From Multifurca ochricompacta (Eukaryota; Basidiomycota; Agaricomycetes; Russulales; Russulaceae): 64,000 nucleotides of DNA. The DNA lies in contig WTXG01000029.1 in the NCBI GenBank assembly GCA_022496185.1, positions 1 to 64,000 on the forward strand, given 5' to 3'. Position numbers and translations under genes: made by a program. The notes beneath the pieces are model-generated. The model ran no database searches, was not told the DNA's origin, and saw only the letters and a program-made list of their open reading frames with translations. The first letter of the stretch is position 1; every line of letters begins with the position of its first letter. This document shows, piece after piece, positions 21,911-33,723 of this stretch.

Positions 21911-24900
21911 TTAACTGTTCTTGGGCGCTTCTGGGTGCCGGGCATGGAACTCCGTGATAAGGACCGGTGCAAAGATATCTCCGGCTGGTTCCCACGAGTT
22001 GTCAGAGGGTGGGAATCCCTTCCACTTGACTAGGTAATACAGTTTGCGCCCTCGGCCTTGTCGCTTGGAATCTAGAATGCGTTCTACTTCCCACTCTTCT
22101 TCTCCATCGATAAGGTCAGGTGGGGGTCTCGAGAAGTTTTCTCCATGCAGGGACGTTTCCTTATATGGTGTGAGCAGTCTGGCATGGAAGACTGGATGAA
22201 TGCGCCATGTGGGGGGAGTTCAAGTTCGTATGACACGTCTGACAGCTTCCTTGTTATCTTGAAAGGTCCGTGGCGTCGGGGCGCTAACTTGGCTGTTGGA
22301 TGTGACGTGTGAATGTTCTTCCCTTCCAACCATACCAAGTCATTGGTCTGGTAAGGCGTAAACCTTGTCGGCTTCTCTGCCAGGGTCTTTTGCGCCTTCA
22401 ACAGGTTCTCATTGGCCGATTTCCTAACCTCTTCCCATTGGCTGATACGCCGCATGGCTGAAGGGACGTTCACTGATTTCCCTGTCCATGTGGCTCGAGG
22501 TGTCCATCCCATGATGAGTGAGAATGGGGAATATTTCGTAGTGCCATTGGGCCAGGAGTTGTGTGCAAATTCTGCTGTTGCAAGCCAGTCTGCCCAATCG
22601 TCCTGACGTCTGTTACACCAAAAGCGAAGATACTGTTCGAGCCACTGTTTGTTCTTTCTGATTGTCCATCTGTCTGTGGGTGGTACGCCGTAGAGATGTT
22701 TTGGGTGATATTCAGCGCCTTGCAGAGTGCTCTGGCGAATGCAGATGTGAAGCGTGGGTCACAGTCCGAGATAATCTTTTCGGGGAGACCATAGTGTCTG
22801 TAGACATGATCCAGGTAGAGTTTGGCCACTCCTTCTGCTGTAATGGACTCATTGCAGGGTATGAACAGCGCCGCCTTTGAGCAATCGTGGTCAGTGATGG
22901 TCAGGATTGAGTCGAAACCTCTGGAAGTAGGGAGTTTAACGATGAAGTCCATGGCGATGGTCTGGAACAGTTGTGAAGCCGTGGCGTAATTGGGAATGGT
23001 GCCGGTGGGTGCGGGTGCGTATTCACTTTGTTGCCTGGCATTCAGCACATCCCTTCACATACTCTTCCACATCTTTTTTCATATTCGGCCACCAGTAGTC
23101 TCGTTTGGCAAGCGCGTAGGTGTTAGCAATGCCTGGGTGTCCTGCGGAGGGGAGGTCGTGGTGAAAATAGATCACCCCCCTCTTAATGTTGTCGCCACCG
23201 GTGACAACGAGTCGATCCCCATCCTTCCACCAGAGACCGTCGATCCTCTTCAGGTTATGTGCCTCTGCCCATGTTTCGCATAGCTGTTGATTCATGTTTT
23301 GCGAAACCTGGGCCCATAGATCCATGTCGTGAAGACTGACAGTGGCTGTCCTCGCAAAGACTTCCTCTGGGAGTACCGTCACATCATTGTTGTCTTCCGC
23401 ACCGTTATTCAGATCTGGTCGCCTTGATAGGGCATCTGCACGAGCATTACGACTTCCAGCAATGTGCTTCAATTCAAAGTTGTATTCTCGAGCTCTAGGA
23501 CTTCGCGAGCGACCCGTCGGCTTATTTTGTGGGGTTCCTTCCAATAGAGTAGGTTGGAGTGATCAGTATGAATGATGGTCTTGTAGGAAGTTCCTGCTAA
23601 GTACGGCCGCCAGTGTCGTAACGCTTTTACTATGGCCAATAGTTCTCTGTCCCAAATGTCATAATTCCGTTCCACTGGCGAGAATGTTTCTGAATAAAAG
23701 GCTACTGGGTGGAGAAGTCCCGTCACGTCTCGCTGATTCAGTACGGCACCACTCGTGAAGTGAGATGCGTCAACTTCAAGTTCGAAGGGTTTCTGCAGAT
23801 CTGGTTGTAAAAGGACCGGCTCTGAGCTAATGATGTCGCGAATTTGTTCAAAAGCCGTTTGATGCTCCTCCGTCCAGTGCCAAGGGATGTCTTTCTTCAG
23901 TAATCCGTTCAGTGGTTGGGCGATCCCTGAGAATCCCCGAACGAAGTGTCGATAGAAGTTACAGAAACCGATAAAAGATCGCACGTCCTTGACGCATGTA
24001 GGCACTGGCCATTCCCGGACTCCTTGCACCTTTATAGGGTCCATTCGTACCTGCCCCCCTTCTAGGATAACCCTAGGTACTCTACACTTGGCTGTTCGAA
24101 TGAGCATTTGGTGGGTTTAAGGTACAGATCATGTTCGCAAAGGATATCCAACACCTGATGCACTCGTTCCCGATGGTGGATCAGGTCGTTCGCAGTGGCA
24201 ACCAATATGTCGTCCATGTAAACCACTACTTCGCCAGTGAGAATGAGGTCGCGGAAGATGTGGTTCATCATCGATTGGAAGGTAGCAGGTGAGTTGGTAA
24301 GGCCGAAAAACATAACATTCGGTTCGAACAGCCCCTGATTGGTCTTAAAGGCCGCTTTACATTGATCTCCCATCTTTGATTCGAATGTTATTGTACCCCC
24401 AACGGATGTCCATTTTGGAGAATAAGGATTTATCCCTCATGGTGTCAATGAGTTCCGAAATAAGTGGCAAAGGGTAGGTGTTTTTCACAGTATAGGTGTT
24501 TATCTGTCGGTAATCCTGAACAGGTCGAAGTTTGCCATCTTTCTTCTTGATAAAGAAGAATGGCGATGTGTATGGTGATTTTGACGGTCTAATGTATCCT
24601 TTTCAAGATGCTCTTCCAGGAACGCTGTGAGCGCGGTTTGTTCTGTCTGCGACAATGGGTAGATTTTGCAGTCGATTGCCGATGGGGTATCAGGTGTGAA
24701 GTCAATGGCATGGTCCCATGGTCGCGTGGGGGGAACGTTGTGATTCCTCTTCTGAGAACACTTTCCAGTGTCTATGGTATTCCGCTGGTACCACTCTTCA
24801 AATGTCTTTTCCGTACACCCTTCTACTGCCTTTTGCGCGAGCTCCGATGCTTTGGTAACGAAACAGCGCTTGGGTCCTCCTCTTTTGTTACTGCTGCTGT

Positions 24901-26875
24901 AGAGTGTCGGCTGCGTAGTCATACCCCATAGATGTAATGAGCACAGGGTAGGAGTCCTTGCTCATTGTCGCATCGCCCCAATTGATCTTGGGTTCGAATG
25001 CAGCGAGCCAGGGATATCCCAGAACTAAGTCTTCTCCCCTAAGTTGGTGACTAGGAAGCGTATTGTCTTTGTCTTCTCCCCTACCTGGACATTCAGGTCG
25101 GTGTAATGCGTAATTTTTCCTGCCCGATTGGCAGTCCGTCAATATTCCAGATATTCTTTTCTTGGGGGAGTGCCAGCATTCCCAATCCCATGGTTTCACC
25201 ATTCGTGGGCTGATGAAGTTGTCGGTAGCTCCTGAGTCAATCAGGATGTCACGATCGGCCGTTCTCTGTGTAGTCTCGAAATGTACTGGTATTTTCAACG
25301 ATTTGAAGCGACTAGTATACACAGAGGTTACATGTAGTGCTCGCGCCCAGGCCGATGGGTTTGAGCCAATCAAAAATCCTTCTTTGCGAATGCCTTTTCC
25401 ACTAGGATGGCTCGCACTTCTTCGCTTCCTTCATCATGCTCGCCCATATTTCCTGCGCCTTTTCTTCCTTTGTCTTTTTGTTAACGGTTGGTGGATTGTT
25501 ATGGATTGGTGCAACGTTGCTTCTGCCGCTCGTACCCCCTTTTTCGGGCATCCCTGGACATGTGCCCTTGTGCCTTGCAGCGAAAGCACCTTCCTTCTTT
25601 CATCAACGTTTGCCTTTCATCCTCCGTGAGCGCAACCCGGGCTCTGGTTCTGTCAGCAGAGGTGTCCATGGCATTCGGATCCCTCTGACTAGTATGTGCG
25701 GGTTTGACTCCGAAGGCGGCCTTCCATTGGTCGCGGGTCTTCCCCTTTTTTGTGTCGACCCCAAAGCGTGTCTGGAAATCGAGGTAATCTTGCTGCTGTC
25801 GGCAAGCAGCATCGACCCATGTATCCCAATCATTGGGATGGTGAAACTGGATGATGTTCTTTACCAGTGGGTTGGGCAACCCCTGGGAGAAGAGGTCCAG
25901 TGTGGCCTCTTCATCGGTGTCATAGCCGGCTCTGTTGGCCAGACTTCTGAACTTCGCTACATAAGCGTCAAGTTCTCCCTTTTCCATCCTAAGGGACTTA
26001 AGCTCTCGAGCGGCCTTCTGTTTGGCCTGCCCATCCGTGAATGCGTCTTTAAATCTTTGGGCAATGGTTTCCCAAAGGCCCTCGCTAGTGGTGCAACGGC
26101 CACCTTCGATTTGTTCGTTCAGCCACTCCAGCTGTTCCATGGTCCAATCGTCTACGGCCTCCCCTCAGATCAGAGAGAGGAAGAGGTTTGCACGTTGGAA
26201 AGGGTTAATGATCTGGGGGATGTCATGGTTGAAGTTCTTAAAGGTCGTGAACTCCAGCATGAATTTCTTGCTTTGCGACCGATCCCCAGTGAACATTTGG
26301 GGCAGTACTCCCGACAACCGCCCCGATGGTGGGGGAATGTTGGGTGGTAACATGGCTGGCAGAGGTGGGGGGGGAGGTGCTGGGTCTGGAAGCTGGGCAG
26401 CGATAGTGGACATGTTTTGGTGAAATGGGGTGACGGTGTCTGTGGACTGTATGGAAATCTGGGGGGTTGTCAAAGCAGGAGCTCTGATCGTGACAACTCC
26501 GGGTGCAACTGGGGCTGTAGTCGACGCTAATACCAGTGCTTCTTCGCTATTTTCTTCTATGTACTCTTCTGGCTCAGAGTCCGTAACAATGGCCGGGGGA
26601 TTCTCTCTCCACGGTCCTAAACCAAATTCAGGAGGAGCGGGTCCTGTAGTAACCCAAGAGTGTCGGCTGTCCGAATATCGGATACGATACCAAACCCTCT
26701 TTTCGTCGTCGTATTCTACCGGTTGGTATCCTCCGTCGTGATAGACGTAGTATCCAAACTCGGACTCAAAATCTTTCCAGGTGGCAGAGCCAAGTACTTG
26801 CTGTGAAAGATTATTCTCGTCTCTGCACTCGATGAGTTCTTCTCGGAAAAGGGTCTGACTGCGGCTGGAAGCCAC
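21911..26875 (-). pseudogene. Chromovirus gag-pol, multiply frameshifted
   Basis: Gag opens near 26875 (VASSRSQ, with GTG where ATG is expected), runs to an in-frame TGA at 26165-26167 (CGA to TGA is the simplest change) and continues as EAVDDWTMEQLEWL. The zinc knuckle CFRCKAQGHMSRD loses its last Cys to a one-base shift near 25545; the next frame reads CPKKG. Protease: ILIDSGATDNFI (about 25240). RT: VVYMDDILVA (about 24215). RNase H: LEVDASHF, HTDHSNLLYW. Integrase: zinc-binding HHDLPSAGHPG with CAECQ, then the core with ISDCDPRF and DGQSERTN. A chromodomain, YYLVKWKGFPPSDNSWEPA, lies at about 22040-21985. The frame ends at TAA 21911. Frame changes between the pieces make it inactive. Confidence 0.9.
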
Positions 26876-26881
26876 TGTGAG

Positions 26882-26892
26882 AGACTCGACTT
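26882..26892 (-). promoter_or_regulatory. Self-priming primer-binding site
   Basis: Two bases inside the upstream LTR, the minus strand reads AAGTCGAGTCT. This is the exact 11-base complement of AGACTCGACTT in the LTR at the predicted RNA 5' end. The arrangement matches the Tf1/sushi mechanism, in which the 5' end of the element RNA folds back as primer instead of a tRNA. Confidence 0.75.
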
Positions 26893-26894
26893 GA

Positions 26895-27470
26895 TGTTAC
26901 GTCCAGTGCGGGACGTTCCACACGACTTGTGTGACAGCGTGGTACAGGGGTTCGGATAAGAAACCAATAAGGTCTCTTGGAGTAAAGTGTGACGAGTCAA
27001 AGTCAAAGAGGCTGTACTCTAAGACGATGGTGAGCGGAAAGTGCCAGAAGCACTTGAGACAGACAGTCGTTGCAAGAGGACAAGTCCAGAAGACTAGCAC
27101 TGATGTATTCAATAAGTCGAGTCTAAGGTCTACAGGGTAGCTATAGCAGACTTTATATACGTAAGGCAGTGGGCGTCTACGAGATAAGGATACGGAGTCA
27201 AGTGGGCCCAAATATCTGGAAGCGGAGGGCATAAAGCCTGGCTTCTACTGATAGGGGATTAAGTAAATGTCCGATCATATGATAAGGAGATAAGCGATAA
27301 GCAAGGAAGCAAGTAGGTAAACATGAACAAGCAAACGAGTCACGGGGATGGACGGAGGGCATGTGACGGATCCCACGATGGAGACGTGATCTGGTAGTGA
27401 AGTGTGGGCGGCAGGGAGGGGTTATCGTTGGGCAAGAAAAAGAATATGGGAAGCGATGGGGTTCGTAACA
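26895..27470 (-). repeat. Upstream (5') LTR of the chromovirus
   Basis: 576 bp. In element sense it starts TGTTACGAACCCC at 27470 and ends GACGTAACA at 26895. It holds a TATATAAAG box (27159-27151) and, 35 bases downstream, AGACTCGACTT (27124-27114), the likely RNA start. It differs from the other LTR at many positions, especially in the part nearest 26895. Confidence 0.95.
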
Positions 27471-28863
27471 TGACTGGTAATTTCTTTCATATATTATATT
27501 AAATTCCTCTAATTATATTCATTCTAGATATCAAAAAACATCACATGTGTAGATTACCATGTAAACTGCTTAGTAATAATGTCAGTAATATTTGAACTAT
27601 CTGGGAACTGCTTTGTGAACCACTTTGTGAACTGCTTTGCAAAGCCAAAAAATGCAATAAACAATGACTAGATTAACTAGCCCTAGATTTGAAAATTAGC
27701 CTTCGATTTGAAAAGTAGTTTTGGATTTGAAAGGTAGCTCTAAGCATCAGGGCAAGTCCACAAGAGCTAATGGAGAATCTGGATCACTAGATTGGCTAGA
27801 TTGGCTAGCACTAGTCAATCTAGCAAAATGTCATTTTCCTGATGTATTAACAACTGCATCTAAGTCTCTAAGTAAAACAAAAGGTGAGATAGCTAGCAGT
27901 AATGTAGTATCTAGTGTAGGCTGCACCATACCTGTTCTATAGGGTATTCAAGAATGTCTAAAGGAGTTTGGGAGATTTGGGAGAGTCACAGAGGTGTGGA
28001 ATGAAATTGCACCAGAGGTGTGTGAGAAGTTGATTGAAAGTATGGCTAGAAGACTTGAAGCAGTAATTAAGGCTGATAGAAAGTATTAGAATTCCTAGTT
28101 TCTGATTTTTTAACAGGTCTAGATTAAGTTGTTAATATTTCCATAGATACTGATACAAATTATGTAATTGTTTTTCCAATGGATAGCCCTGATGGTCTAG
28201 GTTTAGTCATCAACTTACACTTTGGTCTTATATGTTCTGGTTCCTGAGTTAATCAGCAAACAATGAGAAAGTGCAAAACATTGAATCAATTTTGGAAGAA
28301 ATAACAATAAAAAGCAATATTGTTAACAGTAATTATGGACATTGAGTCAAATGTGCCTTGTAGGGTCATCTCAAGGGACTCTGTCATGTTCACTCATTTT
28401 ATCTGCCCTTTTATCACAGAGCTGGGGGAGTTGATGGGTAAAATGACAGAGCAGAGATGCTTGCATGCTCCGTCTGGGGCAATTTGTATTGTCACTAACT
28501 TCTGACTTTGGTCGCTGGTCACAGAGCACTGCCTCTAGCGCTCATCTCTCAATCAGCGTCCCTCACTCTCACTCTCATTCTCGCGAATTTATTTTATTGG
28601 AATTCCAGTGATCTGTAACTACAGTACAGCTGAAGCAGAGAGGCATGCCAGCCTGGCCCGAGGCAAGGTGATTCCGATTCCGGTTTCGGGGCGGAGCGTG
28701 AGAAATGCCTTTTGGTGCGTTTTTATACTTCCACCCAAGCAAACTGAAACAACAACAGATATCGTTAACGCGAGGAGCACAGCCCCGCTATCTGTGACCA
28801 CCAACTGCCTCTACTTCATCGTCCTCAAAGAGGCTTGGGGCTAGAGTTGTCAACATTGACAAA
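27471..28863. other. AT-rich gap with DNA-transposon remains
   Basis: From the chromovirus LTR to the SPIN90-like gene. Apart from the mariner relic, nothing is recognised. 27471-28350 is AT-rich with repeated phrases such as CTTTGTGAAC and GATTGGCTAG. Composition returns to normal about 300 bases before the next gene, whose promoter lies there. Confidence 0.4.
27943..28089 (+). pseudogene. Tc1/mariner transposase C-terminal relic
   Basis: The translation contains VWNEIAPEVCEKLIESMARR followed by LEAVIKADRKY and a stop. This is the conserved end of Tc1/mariner (IS630-type) transposases. The catalytic DDE region is not present upstream; the preceding frame (27721-27942) is in register but was not recognised and ends in TAG. 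The surroundings are AT-rich, unlike the rest of the window. Confidence 0.7.
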
Positions 28864-31200
28864 ATGGATGGCTTTGGGATTGTTTACCTTTTCGAGAATG
28901 CACAACAGTTCTGGTCAGGTGCGTTGTGGGAACGCCTTCCGCCCTGCAGACTTTGCTGATGACTCCTGTCAGAGCTCGAAGATATTCTCAAAGTTCCAGG
29001 GAATGCCTCACTATCCCTTCTCGATGCTACTCTTAAGCGCTCAATAGCTTTTTGTGCCTCGTATCACGGTGTGTCCCTGCGCCTGCTTTCCCCTATCAGG
29101 CTCACTCCTGGCATACGCAGAGCAATATTTGCAGAGTCCCTTACAGCTAGAGCATGCGTGCGAATTCATCCTCGAATCAGAGCTCTTCACTTTTCATTCG
29201 GAGCGCATGTGCGAAATTCTCTCTGATGAAGCGGTAGAAGTGAACCAAGCCCCTTAGTCTGCATGCCCAGACTAACTAATGCCAAGTCCACCAGAACACA
29301 GATCCGCATATTCAATTCATGCTGTACAGCATCCTACTTTACTATGGTCGATGTAACCCGAACTTCCTTCGCTCACTCAAGCGCTGGCAGCCCTTGGTTC
29401 CGCTGCTCATTGACCATATCCTCGTTGATGCTGATTCCGATATTGAGGAGACTTTTTCCGCCTCAGTGTCCATCTCAGGTCCGAGCACCGGTTGGAAGGG
29501 GCTAGCCATTCCCATCGAGGCAAGACTACGCTCGCTATCTGTACGACTCCTTTACGAGGTCTGCCGATCGTCCAAGTTATCCATTGGAGACCTCAGTTTG
29601 TCTCTGTGCTGTGCCTTCTCTTTATATTCTCATGATTGCTTTACAGAGGTATTTGACGATAACTTTTTGGACAAGTTATTCGACCTTGTCGAGCAAACCC
29701 GTAGTATGCAAGATGAGACGTTTAACTATTCCGTCATCAAGCTCATTGTACGCACACCCCTCCTTCCCGCGTTTCTTACCGTCTTTGACGACGATTCTAG
29801 ATTGCGCTTAATGAGCAATTCATGGTCGCAGAGTTCACTGCCAAACCACAGAATGATATTACGAATGGCACGAGTTCTCAATCCCAAAATCGTGTGCTGC
29901 ACGTGCTCATACGTCGGCACGGTACGAGCCAAACTTTCGGCGAAAATCTTATCTTTATGTTGAATCGAGCCGGTGAGGGCTGCATGTTTGCCATCCGGAT
30001 TTATCTGAGATACAGCATTAGGTCGTACTCCTGAGGACCTTGTCATGCAGTTACTGGTCTTGAAGATCTTATATATACTTTTCAACACCAAGGGGTTGTC
30101 AGAATATTTCTACACGAACGATCTTTGCGTTCTTGTTGACGTATTTCTTCGGGAAATCATTGATCTTGACGAAGAGGCAGAATCGGTTGGTTATTGTTCT
30201 CTGACTGAGTGGCAAACTCTAATTTTATTATTCATAGCTCCGGCACACATTCCTCCGTGTACTTCATCCGCTTCTCACCAAAACACAATTACGCTCTCTC
30301 CCTTATAAGCGCCCCCAAATTGTTCGTGCGCTTGAATCACTCATTGCTCATCAAGAAATTCGTGAAGTTAACCCCACAACGAAACGACTAGTTGAGCGAT
30401 GTCTCAGCGGCGAGTGGTGCGTGCAACACCGCACGCTTAACACCCTTAGTCGGGTTCCTGGCGACCCTGGATTGCAGCGCACCGGGAGCCCAAGTAGTGA
30501 CCGTGTGGCTACTCAGTCACTCACACCCAAGCTTCCAAGCGCCCCTGCACCGCCGACCCCTGGCCCCTCCGTCTTGCGCCGCCGCTCGATCAAAGGAAGT
30601 CGGAGCGCGGAGAATCTTCGTGGGTCGGCCACTATAAGCGTAAAGCCTGCGTCACGAGGACTGGAAGTTCTCTGCAAGCCTGCTAATGACAGCGCTCTGA
30701 ACCTGGCGGGTGTGCAGCAGTCTACCGCGGCAGCCGCTCACCACTATGCCTACCAAAACCGTGATCGTACAAGTCCGGAGCTATCTGGGGATAGGCGCTC
30801 CGCTGACCAAAATGTGCATCCGCACTCCCCAGGCCCGCACTCGGTCAACCCCCCAATCCGTCACAACTCGCTCGGGACAATGGTCTATGACCCAGCATCA
30901 CTATTGTCACCTTCCAGTGGTGCTGCTGCACTGCCCCCATCGTCACCCCTTTCACCTGTATCTGTACGGTCTTCCGACGTGCGTGTTCCCCCCAGCCCCG
31001 CCCGTATTGGGGCGGGTAACTTGTCTACGGCGGGCGGTACGAAGAAGGTCCAGCGCCGCCCGCCACCCGCGCCACCCAAGCGTAGGAAGCCACCAGCAGT
31101 GCCCGTGCGCGTCATTGGCACGTCAAACAGCGGCGCCCAGATTACCGCGATTGCTTCATCGACTTCGGCACCAACATTAGGCAAGATTGAAAAGACCTAA
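28864..31200 (+). CDS. LDB17: SPIN90/Ldb17/Dip1 family actin-nucleation regulator
   Basis: Members of this family (fission yeast Dip1, budding yeast Ldb17, human SPIN90) activate Arp2/3 complex without a mother filament at endocytic actin patches. Hand-spliced model: exons 28864-28918, 28973-29068, 29121-29239, 29295-29595, 29647-29747, 29801-29972, 30022-30185 and 30238-31200; introns of 49-55 nt, all GT..AG; 656 residues, in frame throughout. The leucine-rich domain is clear: ARLRSLSVRLLYEVCRSSKL, FDLVEQTRSMQDETFNYSVI, LMQ-type repeat LVMQLLVLKILYILF, and RALESLIAHQEIREVNPTTK. The last exon encodes a disordered tail of about 270 residues ending in a proline-rich basic stretch, RRPPPAPPKRRKPPAVPV, a plausible SH3 ligand. 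No lesions were seen. Confidence 0.88.
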
Positions 31201-33723
31201 TATCTACGCCGGTCTCTGTATTTTCAAGGGTTGGTACGATGGGGCATCGATGCAAAACATTTTAGGCTGCTGGCCACCCACCTATGTTGTGAAGATGTCT
31301 CCGCTATGTTCTGGCTGACGCCACGCTTCAACTTCACATTTTTTCATAGTCTCATCGTGAGCAGGTTTTCTCTTTCTTTTTTGGTTCCAATGAGTGAATG
31401 TACGATATATGTATGTGTAAGCCACGTACTGCCAACCCCCAATACTCAATTTTCGGCTTCTTCCATGATATCAGGGTAAACAGGCAAATCTTGCACAGGT
31501 TTAGTAGGGGGTCACTGGTAGCCATGAAAGTGGCGAACAAGACTCTTCGTATGCTCATTGGTACCCCCCCCCCTATTTCTTGATTTGAAAGCACAGAGCA
31601 CAGAATAATCAACACGGGGCCAATAATAGCTAGCCTAGGAAAACAGTAAGGCATGCTGAAAGCGAAACCGACCAGTAAATTGAATTGAACTGGTACAGGA
31701 AGATCGACGAAATCAGGGTCAACCTACTAATGGTGTGACGACCTCACCCTACTGTGTCCTCCAGGCTCAACTCCTCTTCTTGGCGTCATCTCGCGCTCTG
31801 CAATGGCATTGTGTCTATATCTGCAGGAGAAACGATAAGACGAGGTCAATGATGCGCATCCCAGCATGATGAACTGCTCTCCCACTTCGTCTCACCGACA
31901 GGCGTGTGATACAAGTAGTTTATCTGTTAGTTGAACTCTCATAAACACGTTCTTTCCACTGGAGTACTCCGTTATCTTTCGAGTCCCAAAGACCGGAGTG
32001 AGGGACTCATCATCAGACCGTCAACAATGTCAGGTGGTTTTCTGACTCCATGCTTCTACTAATCAAATGCACCTAGGCGCGCTGAACTCAAATGGAAGCC
32101 TAGTGACTTGCTCTTAATAACTGATCAGCCAACACTGTGGGCATGCCCCAGAATGATTACAAACTCTACAGTAGAATTGCTCAGTGTCCCGAAAGAAGGA
32201 TTAAGGAATCTTGAGATGATTGCCCACGCTGATGACTCGAGCCTAGGGAACACGGGGCGGGATGCAGAATCAGAATTTTCTAGATCCCAGCGCTATGGGT
32301 GGAAAAAAACAATGACAATAAGAACGTGCTGGTATTTTCACCCACATTGACATCGTTGAAGTGAGGAAGTGCTACGTGCCATGCAGGAGTCTAGATTCCA
32401 AGCCCTGGATGGTGAAGAAAAAGATCCTGATTTCCCTCTTATCTCCTTGAAGTGCCCAGGCCTGCCCCTAGCCCAACAAGATAGAAAGGCTGAGAAACGT
32501 GGGTCTCCAGCTTGATTTGAAACACGACCTCATATTGCCTTCCGATGGCGCAATGGAACAACGTACAGACGATAGTTGTTACATGTGATGATCAAAAGTG
32601 GGTTTCGCTAATTGAATTGAATTGTGAGAAGCGACGAGGAGAGAGAGATCCACAACGCCTCAATTACCACGTGCTTCTGGAAGATCATAGGCCGTAAGTT
32701 CATCAAAGTATCTCCGAAGCGGCACATTAAGTTCGCTTATCTTTTTATTGCTCTTCGTCGCCTTTGGAATGGTGCAAGTCTTCGTCTTTTTGTGTTTTCA
32801 CCCCTTTTTTTTGTTAGATTTCGAGCCTCCTCCCTACCTGCCTGGGGCACAAAACCATCAATTACAAGCTGCTATGTTCGAGTTTGAAAAGAGCATGTCA
32901 TTCCCACCCAGCCACCCCCGGCTCTTGCAGGAAGTAAAATGGGATCGATAAAATATTGGTGGCTCGGGCATGCGTCGACGGTGCGTCTCTCGAGTTTCGC
33001 GCTCTGGACTGGGGGCTTTTCTGATGGCCAACCGTGGGACTCCCGCCGCGAGGTCAACGTGCTAGAAAATTTCTGACTGAGTGATTGGTGAGGTATCATA
33101 CGCTTTTCTTCTATCCCGAGTTTTCTGTCTTTCCATGATCCATTCGGTTTTATTTTTGGGAACCCAAACGTTTCAGGGATTTTTTCCTAAGATGGTGAGA
33201 ATCAGGCAAGCTGCCGAGGGCAGCATCCTCTCAACCAAAAGAAGCAAATAAGTGCTTGGTGCATTCTATTGGTCTCAAAGCCTGCAACTACAAAGAAGAA
33301 ATAGACTACCAACTTCGCTGCTAACTTTCACAAAGCCGAGCATGTACGTAAATGAAAGCACTAATCGTGGACGATTATGGACGGTCCAATGCCGAAATTA
33401 CTATTTTCCTAAAAACATACAGCGGCAAACCATATAGAATGTCTTGCGAAATTTCAATATTCCCAGAAATCCAGAAGTCTTGAGAACAAGTCCGTGGGAG
33501 CTCAACCGCTGCTGGGAGTTGGGACACCCATCCTTGATATCAAGCTTCGTGTCACTTGGTCGATGGTATCATTAAGCTTACGTTTGAAACGAGGAAAATG
33601 AGGAGGCTTGTAGTGCCGCGTCAGTGATACGGATACAGGTACAATTATCGAGTGATGTAGCCACAGGCTTTGTGGACAAGGACAAGAGGCACAATGCCCA
33701 TACGAGGATAGCATGCAAGTCCA
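31201..33723. other. 2.5-kb stretch without recognised gene
   Basis: Only short open frames on both strands. None resembles a known family, and no convincing multi-exon structure was found. Contains a run of nine C at about 31563-31571 and short T-rich tracts. Confidence 0.4.

Larger units (their letters stand above)
20033..27470 (-). mobile_element. Ty3/gypsy chromovirus LTR retrotransposon
   Basis: Bounded by two LTRs beginning TGTTACG and ending CGTAACA. The internal genes are on the minus strand in the order gag, protease, RT, RNase H, integrase, chromodomain, then an extra cysteine-rich ORF. The integrase-after-RT order and terminal chromodomain place it with fungal chromoviruses. A primer-binding site adjoins the 26895 LTR and a polypurine tract adjoins the 20610 LTR, confirming orientation. 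Coding regions are frameshifted. The bases outside the LTRs (AATGG left, TGACT right) do not form a target-site duplication. Confidence 0.95.

Noticed and set aside
29240..29294. In-frame TAG at about 29255 as a nonsense mutation in the SPIN90-like gene
   Set aside because: It lies in a 55-nt GTGAAC..CACCAG intron with a CTAAC branch site, and splicing restores the family sequence.
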